From Mycolicibacterium arenosum (GTDB taxonomy: Bacteria; Actinomycetota; Actinomycetes; Mycobacteriales; Mycobacteriaceae): a stretch of 64,000 bases of DNA. A program made the position numbers and the translations under genes. The notes beneath the pieces are model-generated. The model saw only the letters and a program-made list of their open reading frames with translations, made no database searches and was not told where the DNA came from. Where the stretch lies: the NCBI RefSeq assembly GCF_024320865.1, contig NZ_JANDBD010000018.1, positions 2,401 to 66,400 of the forward strand, in the 5' to 3' direction. Positions 45,125 to 53,073 of the stretch are shown one piece after another (position 1 is the stretch's first letter; every line of letters starts with the position of its first letter).

Positions 45125-45484
45125 CTATCGAACGAGCGCGTCGAGAACCGGTTGCTGGTCGGGGCAGTAGAACCGGATGGCACCGCCGAGGAACTGGTAA
45201 ACCTGCTGCTCGTCGCTGTCCTTGTCCAGATTCAGCTTGAGGAACGTCGCAGCCTCTCCGGCGTTGGCGTCCAGGCCGGTACGCATGCGTTTGCAGACGA
45301 TTTTGCCGATCCAGGCGTTGTAGTCCTTCTGCCCGTAGATGCCGTAAGTGTGCAGCTCATTGGTGAAATCGGTGTCGGTATCGGCGTGCGCCGGTGCCGC
45401 CAGGAGCAGTGCGAGCGCGCTGAACGTCGCCAGGATCACGGTCTTCACCCAGCGGATTCTATGCCTGCCCATAAGTTCACTCAC
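45125..45484 (-). CDS. DUF732 secreted protein
   Basis: 119 residues from GTG 45484 (ATG 45472, MGRHRIRW, is equally possible). Signal peptide VKTVILATFSALALLLAAPA then HADTDTDF. The mature domain FTNELHTYGIYGQKDYNAWI with two Cys (KIVCKRM, FYCPDQ) is the DUF732 pattern, common among mycobacterial exported proteins. Function unknown. It is divergent from mmpS. Confidence 0.8.
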   Translation of the reverse strand: MSELMGRHRIRWVKTVILATFSALALLLAAPAHADTDTDFTNELHTYGIYGQKDYNAWIGKIVCKRMRTGLDANAGEAATFLKLNLDKDSDEQQVYQFLGGAIRFYCPDQQPVLDALVR

Positions 45485-45611
45485 CCTCGTCGCGTGTTCC
45501 CTGTGATTGACTTGTGCGGCAACCCGTTTGGCAAGCCCGCGGGAGCGATCCGGCGTGGACTCGTCGAGTTCCGCTCCGCGGCGCCGTCACGGTAGGGTCA
45601 CCGTTACAAAC

Positions 45612-45639
45612 TTAACCCAGCTAATCTATCAGTTATATT
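45612..45639 (+). promoter_or_regulatory. AT-rich promoter of mmpS-mmpL
   Basis: TTAACC (45612-45617), 16-bp gap, TATATT (45634-45639) looks like a sigma-A promoter with a 5' leader of about 40 nt before GTG 45689. The stretch 45605-45645 is markedly AT-rich against its surroundings, typical of regulator-bound mycobacterial promoters. Confidence 0.5.
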
Positions 45640-45688
45640 GACTAAGCTGTCCCCGGCCGTCGGTGGACCGAGCAACGAGGAGACCAAG

Positions 45689-46120
45689 GTGACCGGCCTG
45701 CTTAAGCGAGTGTGGATTCCGATCCTCATCGTGGCGGTCGTCGCCGTTGCCGGGTTCACCGTCCACCGCATTCGCGGGTTCTTCGCCTCCGAGGGCGTCC
45801 TCGTCACCCCGAAGAACTTCGCCGACGATCCCGAGCCGTTCAACCCGAAGGTCGTCAAGTACGAGATCTTCGGCGACCCCGGTGCCTACGCCGACATCAA
45901 CTACCTGGATCTCGACGCGAAGCCCCAACGGATCGACGGCGCCATGCTGCCGTGGTCGCTGGTACTGGAGACCACCAATCCCGCCGCGTCGCCGAACATC
46001 GTCGCGCAGGGCGACGGCAGCTCCATCACGTGCCGCGTCACGGTCGATGACGAGGTCAAGGACGAGCGCACGTCGAACGGCGTCAACGCTCAAACCTTCT
46101 GCCTGGTCAAATCCGCATGA
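45689..46120 (+). CDS. MmpS-family membrane accessory protein
   Basis: 143 residues from GTG 45689, chosen because GAGGAG (45677-45682) lies 6 nt upstream; the open frame continues to TTG 45638 without support. One membrane helix (IPILIVAVVAVAGFTVHRI), then the periplasmic MmpS domain with VLVTPKNFADDPEPFNPKVV and YEIFGDPGAYADINYLDLDA and two Cys (ITCRV, TFCLV). It resembles MmpS4/S5, which assist MmpL pumps in siderophore export and drug efflux. ATGA overlap with mmpL. Confidence 0.88.
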   Translation: MTGLLKRVWIPILIVAVVAVAGFTVHRIRGFFASEGVLVTPKNFADDPEPFNPKVVKYEIFGDPGAYADINYLDLDAKPQRIDGAMLPWSLVLETTNPAASPNIVAQGDGSSITCRVTVDDEVKDERTSNGVNAQTFCLVKSA

Positions 46121-49026
46121 GTGCCCCCACCAACGACGCACCCACCGATGCCCTCTCTCACGTAAAGCCCGTCCACAAGCCCTTCATTCCGCGGATGATC
46201 CGCACGTTCGCGCTGCCGGTCATCATCGGCTGGGTCGTGATCATCGCCTTCCTCAACGTGTCGGTTCCGCAGCTCGAGGAAGTCGGCAAGGCGAACGCCG
46301 TCTCGATGAGCCCCGCCGAGGCGCCGTCGATGATCGCGATGAAGCAGGTCGGCAAGAACTTCAACGAGGGCGACTCGGACAGTTCGGTGATGATCGTCCT
46401 CGAGGGCGACAAGCCGCTCGGCGACGAGGCACACGAGTACTACGACAAGATCGTCGCCAAGCTCCTCGAGGACAAGAAGCACGTCCAGTCGCTGCAGGAC
46501 TTCTGGAGCGACCCGCTGACCGCCGCCGGCTCGCAGAGCAACGACGGCTTGGCCGCCTACGTTCAGGTCAAGTTGGCGGGCAACCAGGGTGAGACGCTCG
46601 CCAACGAGTCGGTCGAAGCGGTCCAGGCGATCGTCGAGAGCGTGCAGGCGCCGCAAGGCGTGAAGGCCTTCGTCACCGGTCCCGCGGCACTGGCCGCCGA
46701 CCAGCACATCGCCAGCGACCGCAGCGTGCAGCTGATCGAGATCGTCACGTTCATCGTCATCATCACGATGCTGCTGCTGGTGTACCGCTCGATCGTGACG
46801 GTGGGCCTGACGCTCCTGATGGTGGTGCTGTCGTTGGCCGCGACCCGCGGGGTCGTGGCCTTCCTCGGCTTCCACCAGATCATCGGGCTCTCGGTGTTCG
46901 CCACCAACCTGCTCGTCACGCTCGCGATCGCCGCGTCCACCGACTACGCCATCTTCCTGATCGGCCGCTATCAGGAGGCCCGCGGCGCGGGCGAGGACAA
47001 GGAGACGGCGTACTACACGATGTACCACGGGACGGCGCACGTGGTGCTCGGCTCGGGGTTGACCATCGCGGGCGCGACGTACTGCCTGTCCTTCACCCGG
47101 CTGCCGTACTTCCAGACCCTCGGTGTTCCGCTGGCGATCGGCATGGCGGCAGGCGTCGTGTCGGCGCTCACGCTGGGCGCGGCGATCATCTCCTTCGCCT
47201 CCCGCTTCGGCAAGATCCTGGAACCCAAGCGCGCCATGCGAGTTCGCGGCTGGCGTAAGGTCGGCGCCGCCGTGGTGCGCTGGCCCGGCCCGATTCTCGT
47301 CGGCGCCATCGCGCTGGCACTAGTCGGCCTGCTGGCCCTGCCGGGTTACCGGACGAACTACAACGACCGCAACTACCTGCCCGCGGATCTGCCCGCCAAC
47401 GAGGGGTACGCCGCGGCCGACCGGCACTTCTCGCAGGCCCGGATGAACCCCGAGTTGCTGATGATCGAGAGCGATCACGACCTGCGCAACTCCGCCGACT
47501 TCCTGGTGATCGACAAGATCTCCAAGGCGGTCTTCCGCGTGCCGGGAATCGCACGCGTGCAGACGATTACGCGTCCGGAGGGCAAGCCGATCGAGCACAC
47601 CTCGATCCCCTTCCAGATCAGCATGCAGGGCACGAACCAGAAGATGAACCAGAAGTACATGCAGGATCGCATGGCGGACATGCTGGTTCAGGCCGACGAG
47701 CTGCAGAACACCATCGGCACCATGCAGAAGATGGCCAGCCTGACCGAGGAGATGGCGGCGGTCACCCACAACATGGTGGCCAAGTTCGAGGACACCGCGG
47801 TCCACACCGCCGAACTGCGGGACTCCATCGCGAACTTCGACGACTTCTTCCGGCCGATCCGGAACTACTTCTACTGGGAACCGCACTGCTACGACATCCC
47901 GGTGTGCTGGGCGCTGCGCTCCGTCTTCGACACGCTCGACGGGGTCAACATCCTCACCGACGACATCCAGGCGCTGCTTCCCGAGATGAAGAAGCTCGAC
48001 GCCCTCATGCCGCAGCTCACCGCCTTGATGCCCGAGATGATCAAGACGATGCAGACGATGCGCACCATGATGCTGACGATGTATGCCACGCAGAAGGGCA
48101 TGCAGGATCAAATGGCCAAGGGCCAGGAGAACTCCGAGGCCATGGGCGAGGCGTTCGACGCCTCGATGAACGACGACTCCTTCTACCTGCCGCCGGAGAT
48201 CTTCGACAACGAGGATTTCAAGCGCGGAATGAAGAACTTCATCTCGCCGGACGGCAAGTCGGTGCGGTTCATCATCAGCCACGAGGGCGACCCCATGTCG
48301 CCCGAGGGCATCGAGCGCATCGACGCGATCAAGCAGGCCGCGAAGGAAGCCGTCAAGGGCACACCGCTCGAGGGCTCGACCGTGTACCTCGGCGGCACCG
48401 CGGCCGTGTTCAAGGACATGTCGGACGGCAACACCTACGACCTGTTGATCGCGGGCATCGCGTCGCTGTGTCTGATCTTCATCATCATGCTGATCATCAC
48501 GCGAAGCGTGGTGGCGTCGGCCGTCATCGTCGGAACCGTGGCGCTGTCGCTGGGCGCGTCGTTCGGGCTGTCGATCCTGTTGTGGCAGCACATCATCGGT
48601 GTCGAACTGCACTGGATGGTGATGGCCATGGCCGTCATCGTGCTGCTGGCCGTGGGCGCCGACTACAACCTGCTGCTGGTCTCCCGACTGAAAGAGGAGA
48701 TCCACGCGGGTCTGAACACCGGCATCATCCGAGCGATGGGCGGCAGCGGTTCCGTCGTCACCTCGGCGGGACTGGTGTTCGCCTTCACGATGATGTCGAT
48801 GGCTGTCAGCGAACTGACAGTGATCGGCCAGGTGGGAACAACCATCGGACTGGGCTTGCTGTTCGACACGCTGGTCGTACGCTCCTTCATGACACCGGCG
48901 ATCGCCGCCCTGATGGGCAGGTGGTTCTGGTGGCCTCAGCGGGTACGTACCAGACCAGTGCCCTCGCCGTGGCCCAGTGCACCGTCGGCCCCGCCCAAGG
49001 ACCCCGAGACCGCCCCCGTCGGGTAA
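46117..49026 (+). CDS. MmpL-family RND transporter (MmpL4/5-like)
   Basis: 969 residues, close to MmpL5 (about 964). Twelve membrane helices in two halves; the proton-relay Asp-Tyr pairs are in ASTDYAIFLIGRYQEARG (first half) and VGADYNLLLVSRLKEE (second). A long periplasmic coiled-coil (about residues 505-700) with repeated Met/Gln heptads (DRMADMLVQADELQNTIGTM) is the mark of the MmpL4/5 type. Substrates in the group are siderophores and drugs; here unknown. No Rv0678-like MarR gene is adjacent. Confidence 0.92.
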   Translation: MSAPTNDAPTDALSHVKPVHKPFIPRMIRTFALPVIIGWVVIIAFLNVSVPQLEEVGKANAVSMSPAEAPSMIAMKQVGKNFNEGDSDSSVMIVLEGDKPLGDEAHEYYDKIVAKLLEDKKHVQSLQDFWSDPLTAAGSQSNDGLAAYVQVKLAGNQGETLANESVEAVQAIVESVQAPQGVKAFVTGPAALAADQHIASDRSVQLIEIVTFIVIITMLLLVYRSIVTVGLTLLMVVLSLAATRGVVAFLGFHQIIGLSVFATNLLVTLAIAASTDYAIFLIGRYQEARGAGEDKETAYYTMYHGTAHVVLGSGLTIAGATYCLSFTRLPYFQTLGVPLAIGMAAGVVSALTLGAAIISFASRFGKILEPKRAMRVRGWRKVGAAVVRWPGPILVGAIALALVGLLALPGYRTNYNDRNYLPADLPANEGYAAADRHFSQARMNPELLMIESDHDLRNSADFLVIDKISKAVFRVPGIARVQTITRPEGKPIEHTSIPFQISMQGTNQKMNQKYMQDRMADMLVQADELQNTIGTMQKMASLTEEMAAVTHNMVAKFEDTAVHTAELRDSIANFDDFFRPIRNYFYWEPHCYDIPVCWALRSVFDTLDGVNILTDDIQALLPEMKKLDALMPQLTALMPEMIKTMQTMRTMMLTMYATQKGMQDQMAKGQENSEAMGEAFDASMNDDSFYLPPEIFDNEDFKRGMKNFISPDGKSVRFIISHEGDPMSPEGIERIDAIKQAAKEAVKGTPLEGSTVYLGGTAAVFKDMSDGNTYDLLIAGIASLCLIFIIMLIITRSVVASAVIVGTVALSLGASFGLSILLWQHIIGVELHWMVMAMAVIVLLAVGADYNLLLVSRLKEEIHAGLNTGIIRAMGGSGSVVTSAGLVFAFTMMSMAVSELTVIGQVGTTIGLGLLFDTLVVRSFMTPAIAALMGRWFWWPQRVRTRPVPSPWPSAPSAPPKDPETAPVG

Positions 49027-49037
49027 GGAGAATGACC

Positions 49038-49511
49038 ATGGTGAACAAGCAGCGCGGACTCGCAGTCCGCACCGCACTGGCAGCCGCAGGCATCGGCATC
49101 GCCGCGTCGACGCTCGCCGCGCCCGCCGCCGCCGACTCCACGGACGACTACCCGATCCCGAAGCGGCAGATCGAAACCCAGTGCGACGCCGAGCAGTACC
49201 TGGCTGCCGCCCGCGACACCAGCCCGGTGTACTTCGAGCGGTACATCATCGACAAGAACAACCGGCCGCCGGACGTGCAGCAGTTGGCCGTGGACCGGAT
49301 CCACTGGTTCTACTCACTCGACGCGGCCGCCCGCAGGCAGTACTCCGAGAACACCGCCACCAACGTCTACTACGAGTTCGTGGCCACGCGCTGGGGTAAC
49401 TGGGCGAAGATCTTCTTCAACAACAAGGGCGTGGTGGCCAAGGCCACCGACGTCTGCATGAACTACCCGCGCGGCGACATGTCCGTGTGGGCGTGGCCCG
49501 TCACGCCGTAG
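49038..49511 (+). CDS. DUF5078 exported protein
   Basis: 157 residues. ATG 49038 is preferred: AAGGAG (49025-49030) is 7 nt upstream, whereas ATG 49032 is only 1 nt away. Signal peptide AVRTALAAAGIGIAASTLAA then PAAADSTDDYPIP. The mature part has CDAEQYLAAARDTSPVYFER and a Tyr/Trp-rich C-terminus with VCMNYPRGDMSVWAW, the DUF5078 look. Placed 11 bp after mmpL, it probably belongs to that operon and may work with the transporter in the periplasm. Confidence 0.75.
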   Translation: MVNKQRGLAVRTALAAAGIGIAASTLAAPAAADSTDDYPIPKRQIETQCDAEQYLAAARDTSPVYFERYIIDKNNRPPDVQQLAVDRIHWFYSLDAAARRQYSENTATNVYYEFVATRWGNWAKIFFNNKGVVAKATDVCMNYPRGDMSVWAWPVTP

Positions 49512-49528
49512 CACGGCTACCCGCTCAG

Positions 49529-49569
49529 GCGTGTGCGGCACCGACCTCTGCCGTCGGTGCCGCACACGC
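49529..49569. terminator. Perfect 17-bp bidirectional stem-loop terminator
   Basis: GCGTGTGCGGCACCGAC (49529-49545), 7-nt loop, and its exact complement (49553-49569). It lies between the convergent mmpS operon end (49511) and the Pro-rich gene end (49581). No U-tract on either strand. Confidence 0.85.
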
Positions 49570-49580
49570 TCGGTGGGTGG

Positions 49581-51302
49581 TCAGAGCTGCTCGCGCCTGC
49601 GCCCCAGCATGACGCTCCACAGCACCGCACCGACGCTCATCGCCGCGAGGACGACCGCGGACACGATCATGTACACGGTCTTGCCGTCCATGCCCGCGGG
49701 TGACTCGTCGGAGGCCAACGTCATCCGGTAGTCCCCCGGCAGAGGCGCTTCTGCGGGCTCCTCGAGACCGGGGAACTGCTGAGTCTTGTTGACCTCGAAC
49801 ATGCGCTCACCCGAAGGGGTTTGGGTCCACTGACCCCAGGCCGGCGTCACGCCGTCCAGCAGCACCTTGCGCGCACCGTAGACGGCGTCGTCGCCGACGT
49901 CGACGATCCGCTGCACCCGGAACGGCTCGTAGACGGCATCCGAGTAGCGCACCTGCACGGGCACGTTGTCGTACCGCAGCACCGGCGGCGGCGGCGGTGG
50001 CAGCGGCACCCCGAAGCCGGGGTAGTAGCCGCCTCCGAAGAAGCTGCCCACCGCGACGGCCGCGGCGGTGTTGATCGCCGTGTTGACCACGTTGGCCGCG
50101 GTGAGTACGACGGCCGTGAAGCTGTACGCGGCGTACTGGGCGACATTGAGGACGACGCGCTGCAACGGGTTGATGATCACCACGCGCGGGGCGTTCTGAT
50201 ACACGTAGACGATCTTGACCGGCTGCCGGTACGGGTTGCTGATCACCGGTCGGTAGTACTCGTCGTATACGACCCAGTCGGGATCCCACTGCCTGACCCG
50301 GTCATCCCAGTCGCGGCCCCTGCGGTCGCCGTCGTTCAGCGGGCCGGGCTCGTCCCGGTCGTCGCGCCGGGCGCTCGACAGCTGCAGTTCCTCGGCGATC
50401 GCCCGGACATCCTCGATCGCGGCAGGCTCGGGCTTCTCGTCGGTGACCTTGGCGACCTTCGCCACCTCGACGTCGGCCGCGGGCGCCTCGAGCGTCTGAG
50501 GCTTCTCCGTGACGATCTCGCGTGCCGCGGTCTCGACGGTCACCGTGCCGTCGGGTGTCGTTTCGGTGGTCTCCGCGCTCGCTTCCGACGGGGCCGACGA
50601 GGGGGCCGACGACGACCCGTCCGACGACGCCTCCTCCGACGGGTCGGCGGACGGCGACGCCGATGGGCTCGACGACTCGTCGGCGGGCTTCGACGACGCA
50701 GGCGGAGCGAAACCGGGCTCGGCCGGCTTCGACGACGCGGGTGACTCGGGAGCCTCCGCACCGGCGCTCGGTGTCGACGACGACGGGGCCGACTGCGGGG
50801 CCCTGGTGGTCGACGTCACGGGGGGCCGGACGGCCGTCGGCTCCTCGGCCTTGGTCTCAGGAGCCGGAGCAGGAGCCGACTTCGACGACGGCGCCTGCGA
50901 CGAGGGCTCGGGGGCCTCAACCGGCTCCGGGGTCCTGGTCTTGGGCGGGGGCGCGAAGCTCGGGGCGGGTGTCTGCACCGGGGCGGGGGCCGGTGCCGGC
51001 GCTTGCACGGGCACCGGCGCGGGCTCCGGAGCCGGAGCCGGAGCCGGCGCGGGCGCGGGCGCCGGGGCCGGAGCGGGTGCTTCCGCCGTTCGCGGGCTCT
51101 CCTGCTGGGGGGCCTCCTCGACCGGCGCCTCGGGGACGACCACCACCGGTGTCGTCGGCGGCGCGCCACCGCCACCGCCACGACCGTCGCCGGGGTCGGC
51201 GACGGCTGGAGCGAGACCGGCGGTGAGCGCGGTCAGGGACACGGCCACGCCCATGGCGAGTCCGTTCGCGGCTGCGCGCCGCGTGCGATTGCGTGCACTC
51301 AT
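49581..51302 (-). CDS. Pro/Ala-rich exported, C-terminally anchored protein
   Basis: 573 residues from ATG 51302, with AAGGAG upstream. Sec signal AMGVAVSLTALTAGLAPAVA. Residues about 40-260 are low-complexity: (PA)n runs then Ser/Pro/Glu-rich stretches. A conserved-looking part follows (DWDDRVRQWDPDWVVYDEYY, RQPVKIVYVYQNAPRVVIIN) with a hydrophobic segment near FTAVVLTAANVVNTAINTAA, and the C-terminus has a membrane helix (YMIVSAVVLAAMSVGAVLWS) before GRRREQL. It is probably a cell-wall-spanning envelope protein. Function unknown. A wall-threading role of the repeats is inference. Confidence 0.75.
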   Translation of the reverse strand: MSARNRTRRAAANGLAMGVAVSLTALTAGLAPAVADPGDGRGGGGGAPPTTPVVVVPEAPVEEAPQQESPRTAEAPAPAPAPAPAPAPAPAPEPAPVPVQAPAPAPAPVQTPAPSFAPPPKTRTPEPVEAPEPSSQAPSSKSAPAPAPETKAEEPTAVRPPVTSTTRAPQSAPSSSTPSAGAEAPESPASSKPAEPGFAPPASSKPADESSSPSASPSADPSEEASSDGSSSAPSSAPSEASAETTETTPDGTVTVETAAREIVTEKPQTLEAPAADVEVAKVAKVTDEKPEPAAIEDVRAIAEELQLSSARRDDRDEPGPLNDGDRRGRDWDDRVRQWDPDWVVYDEYYRPVISNPYRQPVKIVYVYQNAPRVVIINPLQRVVLNVAQYAAYSFTAVVLTAANVVNTAINTAAAVAVGSFFGGGYYPGFGVPLPPPPPPVLRYDNVPVQVRYSDAVYEPFRVQRIVDVGDDAVYGARKVLLDGVTPAWGQWTQTPSGERMFEVNKTQQFPGLEEPAEAPLPGDYRMTLASDESPAGMDGKTVYMIVSAVVLAAMSVGAVLWSVMLGRRREQL

Positions 51303-51601
51303 CGTGCGTGGCTCCTTCTTCTCATCGATTGACGGTGACCCGACCACCCATGAGTTGCCATCTCCCCCGACACCGACCATCGAGTCGGCAGTTGTTGCTT
51401 CTCGAAAGGTTTCATCGTCGCGCAGCGAGATGCGTTACAGCCTTGCGAGCGCTGTCGGCCGATCGGCCGACGGACGCTGTTCGCTTGTGGCATAACCGGT
51501 TACCGAATTGTGACTCCAGCCACATCCGCCACACCGGTTACAAACTTGACACGCCCCGCGAGGTCGTCGACGACGGCCGCCGCGGCCGATATCGTTCGAC
51601 G

Positions 51602-52564
51602 ATGACCGACGCGACACAGCCGGTGAACCCGGATAACTTCATCCGGGCCGAGACCGATCTGTACTTCAGCCGCGTCGCGGGCGACGGCGGCTTCGGACAC
51701 TTCATGCACAACCGCGATCTGACGCCGCTGGACCACCAGATCGTCGTCCGGCAGAACCGCGACACCCTCTACTCCGCGGCGGTGTTCGACCTCGACGCGG
51801 GGCCCGCCACGGTCACCGTGCCCGACGCGGGAGACCGCTTTCTGTCGGCTCAGGTGATCAGCGAGGACCACTACGTGCCCGCGGTCGTGTACTCGCCGGG
51901 TCCCCTCACGTTGACGAAGGAGGTCGTCGGAACCCGCTACGTGATCGTCGCCGTTCGGATCCTCGTCGATCCCGACGACCCCGCGGACGTCACGGCGGTG
52001 CGCGCACTGCAGGACGCGTTCACCGTCGATCAGCCTGCCGGCAGCGGCACGTTCGAGATTCCCGAGTGGGACCCGGTGAGTCAGAAGACCGTGCGCGATG
52101 CGCTCGTCCGGCTGGCGAGCACTCTGCCGGACACCAGGGGCATGTTCGGCACCCGTGACACCACCGATCCCGTGCGGCGACTGATCGGGTCGGCGTCGGC
52201 GTGGGGCGGCAATCCCGAGCGGGACGCGTTCTACCTCAGTGTGGTTCCCGCCCGGAACGACGGCGAGACACCCCACGTGCTCACGCTCGCCGACGTCCCG
52301 GTCGACGGCTTCTGGTCGGTGACCGTGTACAACAGCGAGGGCTACTTCACGCCGAACGCGCAGAACGCCTACTCACTGAACAACATCACGGCGACCGCCG
52401 CACCCGGCGGCGAGGTCGAGATCCGCTTCGGCGGCTGCGACACCGGCACCGTGAACTGCCTGCCCATCACGCCGGGGTGGAACTACATGGTTCGCCTGTA
52501 TCGACCGCGGCCCGAGGTGCTCGACGGCACCTGGACCCTGCCCGCGGCACAGCCGGTGGGTTGA
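51602..52564 (+). CDS. DUF1254/DUF1214 family protein
   Basis: 320 residues from ATG 51602; TATCGT (51590-51595) ends 6 nt before it, so it is probably leaderless. The N-terminal DUF1254-like part has FGHFMHNRDLTPLDHQIVVR and NRDTLYSAAVFDLDAGPATV. The C-terminal DUF1214-like part has VPVDGFWSVTVYNSEGYFTP and WNYMVRLYRPRPEVLDGTW. The frame extends upstream but without a start context. Biochemical role is unknown. The next gene follows after 2 nt. Confidence 0.8.
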   Translation: MTDATQPVNPDNFIRAETDLYFSRVAGDGGFGHFMHNRDLTPLDHQIVVRQNRDTLYSAAVFDLDAGPATVTVPDAGDRFLSAQVISEDHYVPAVVYSPGPLTLTKEVVGTRYVIVAVRILVDPDDPADVTAVRALQDAFTVDQPAGSGTFEIPEWDPVSQKTVRDALVRLASTLPDTRGMFGTRDTTDPVRRLIGSASAWGGNPERDAFYLSVVPARNDGETPHVLTLADVPVDGFWSVTVYNSEGYFTPNAQNAYSLNNITATAAPGGEVEIRFGGCDTGTVNCLPITPGWNYMVRLYRPRPEVLDGTWTLPAAQPVG

Positions 52565-52566
52565 CG

Positions 52567-53073
52567 GTGTCCCGCCGCCGACGTCTCCGCGTGCTCGTCG
52601 CGACCGCACTCGCGGCCTCGACCGCCTGCGGCGCCACGACTCCCCCGCCCGGCCCCACCACCTCGACCTCGACGGCACAGCTCTCCACGCCGTCGGGGTC
52701 CACGGTGCCCAGCGTCGTCGCCCCGCGGACGCAGAAGTGGGTCGATCTCGTCGTCGGCGACTGCGTGGCCGCCGTTCCCGCGGTCGACCTCGGCGAGGTC
52801 GACGTGACGATGGCCGACTGCGCGACACCGCATCAGGCCGAGGTCTACCTACTGGCACCGATCGAGGTCAACGCGGCGATCACCGACGTCGCGAACCAGC
52901 AGTGCGCGGCGGGTCTGGGTCCCTATGCCGGCGCGACGGCGGGTGAGTTCGCGGTGACCTACCTGATCGACTCGCGCCAGGACCGCACCGACAACAACCC
53001 GCTGCCCAGCACGGTGATCTGCCTGCTGCAGCGCACCGACGGCCAGCCGATCACCGGGTCGGCGCGGCGGTAG
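52567..53073 (+). CDS. Putative lipoprotein with Septum_form-like domain
   Basis: 168 residues from GTG 52567, 2 nt after the previous stop. A basic start (SRRRRLRVLVATALAASTAC) ends in a lipobox-like STAC, then a Thr/Pro/Ser linker. The domain WVDLVVGDCVAAVPAVDLGE, VTMADCATPHQAEVYLLAPI and CAAGLGPYAGATAGEFAVTY follows the Septum_form pattern (GDC...V.C..PH..EVY). Its 3' end overlaps the convergent ABC gene by 23 bp. Confidence 0.7.
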   Translation: MSRRRRLRVLVATALAASTACGATTPPPGPTTSTSTAQLSTPSGSTVPSVVAPRTQKWVDLVVGDCVAAVPAVDLGEVDVTMADCATPHQAEVYLLAPIEVNAAITDVANQQCAAGLGPYAGATAGEFAVTYLIDSRQDRTDNNPLPSTVICLLQRTDGQPITGSARR

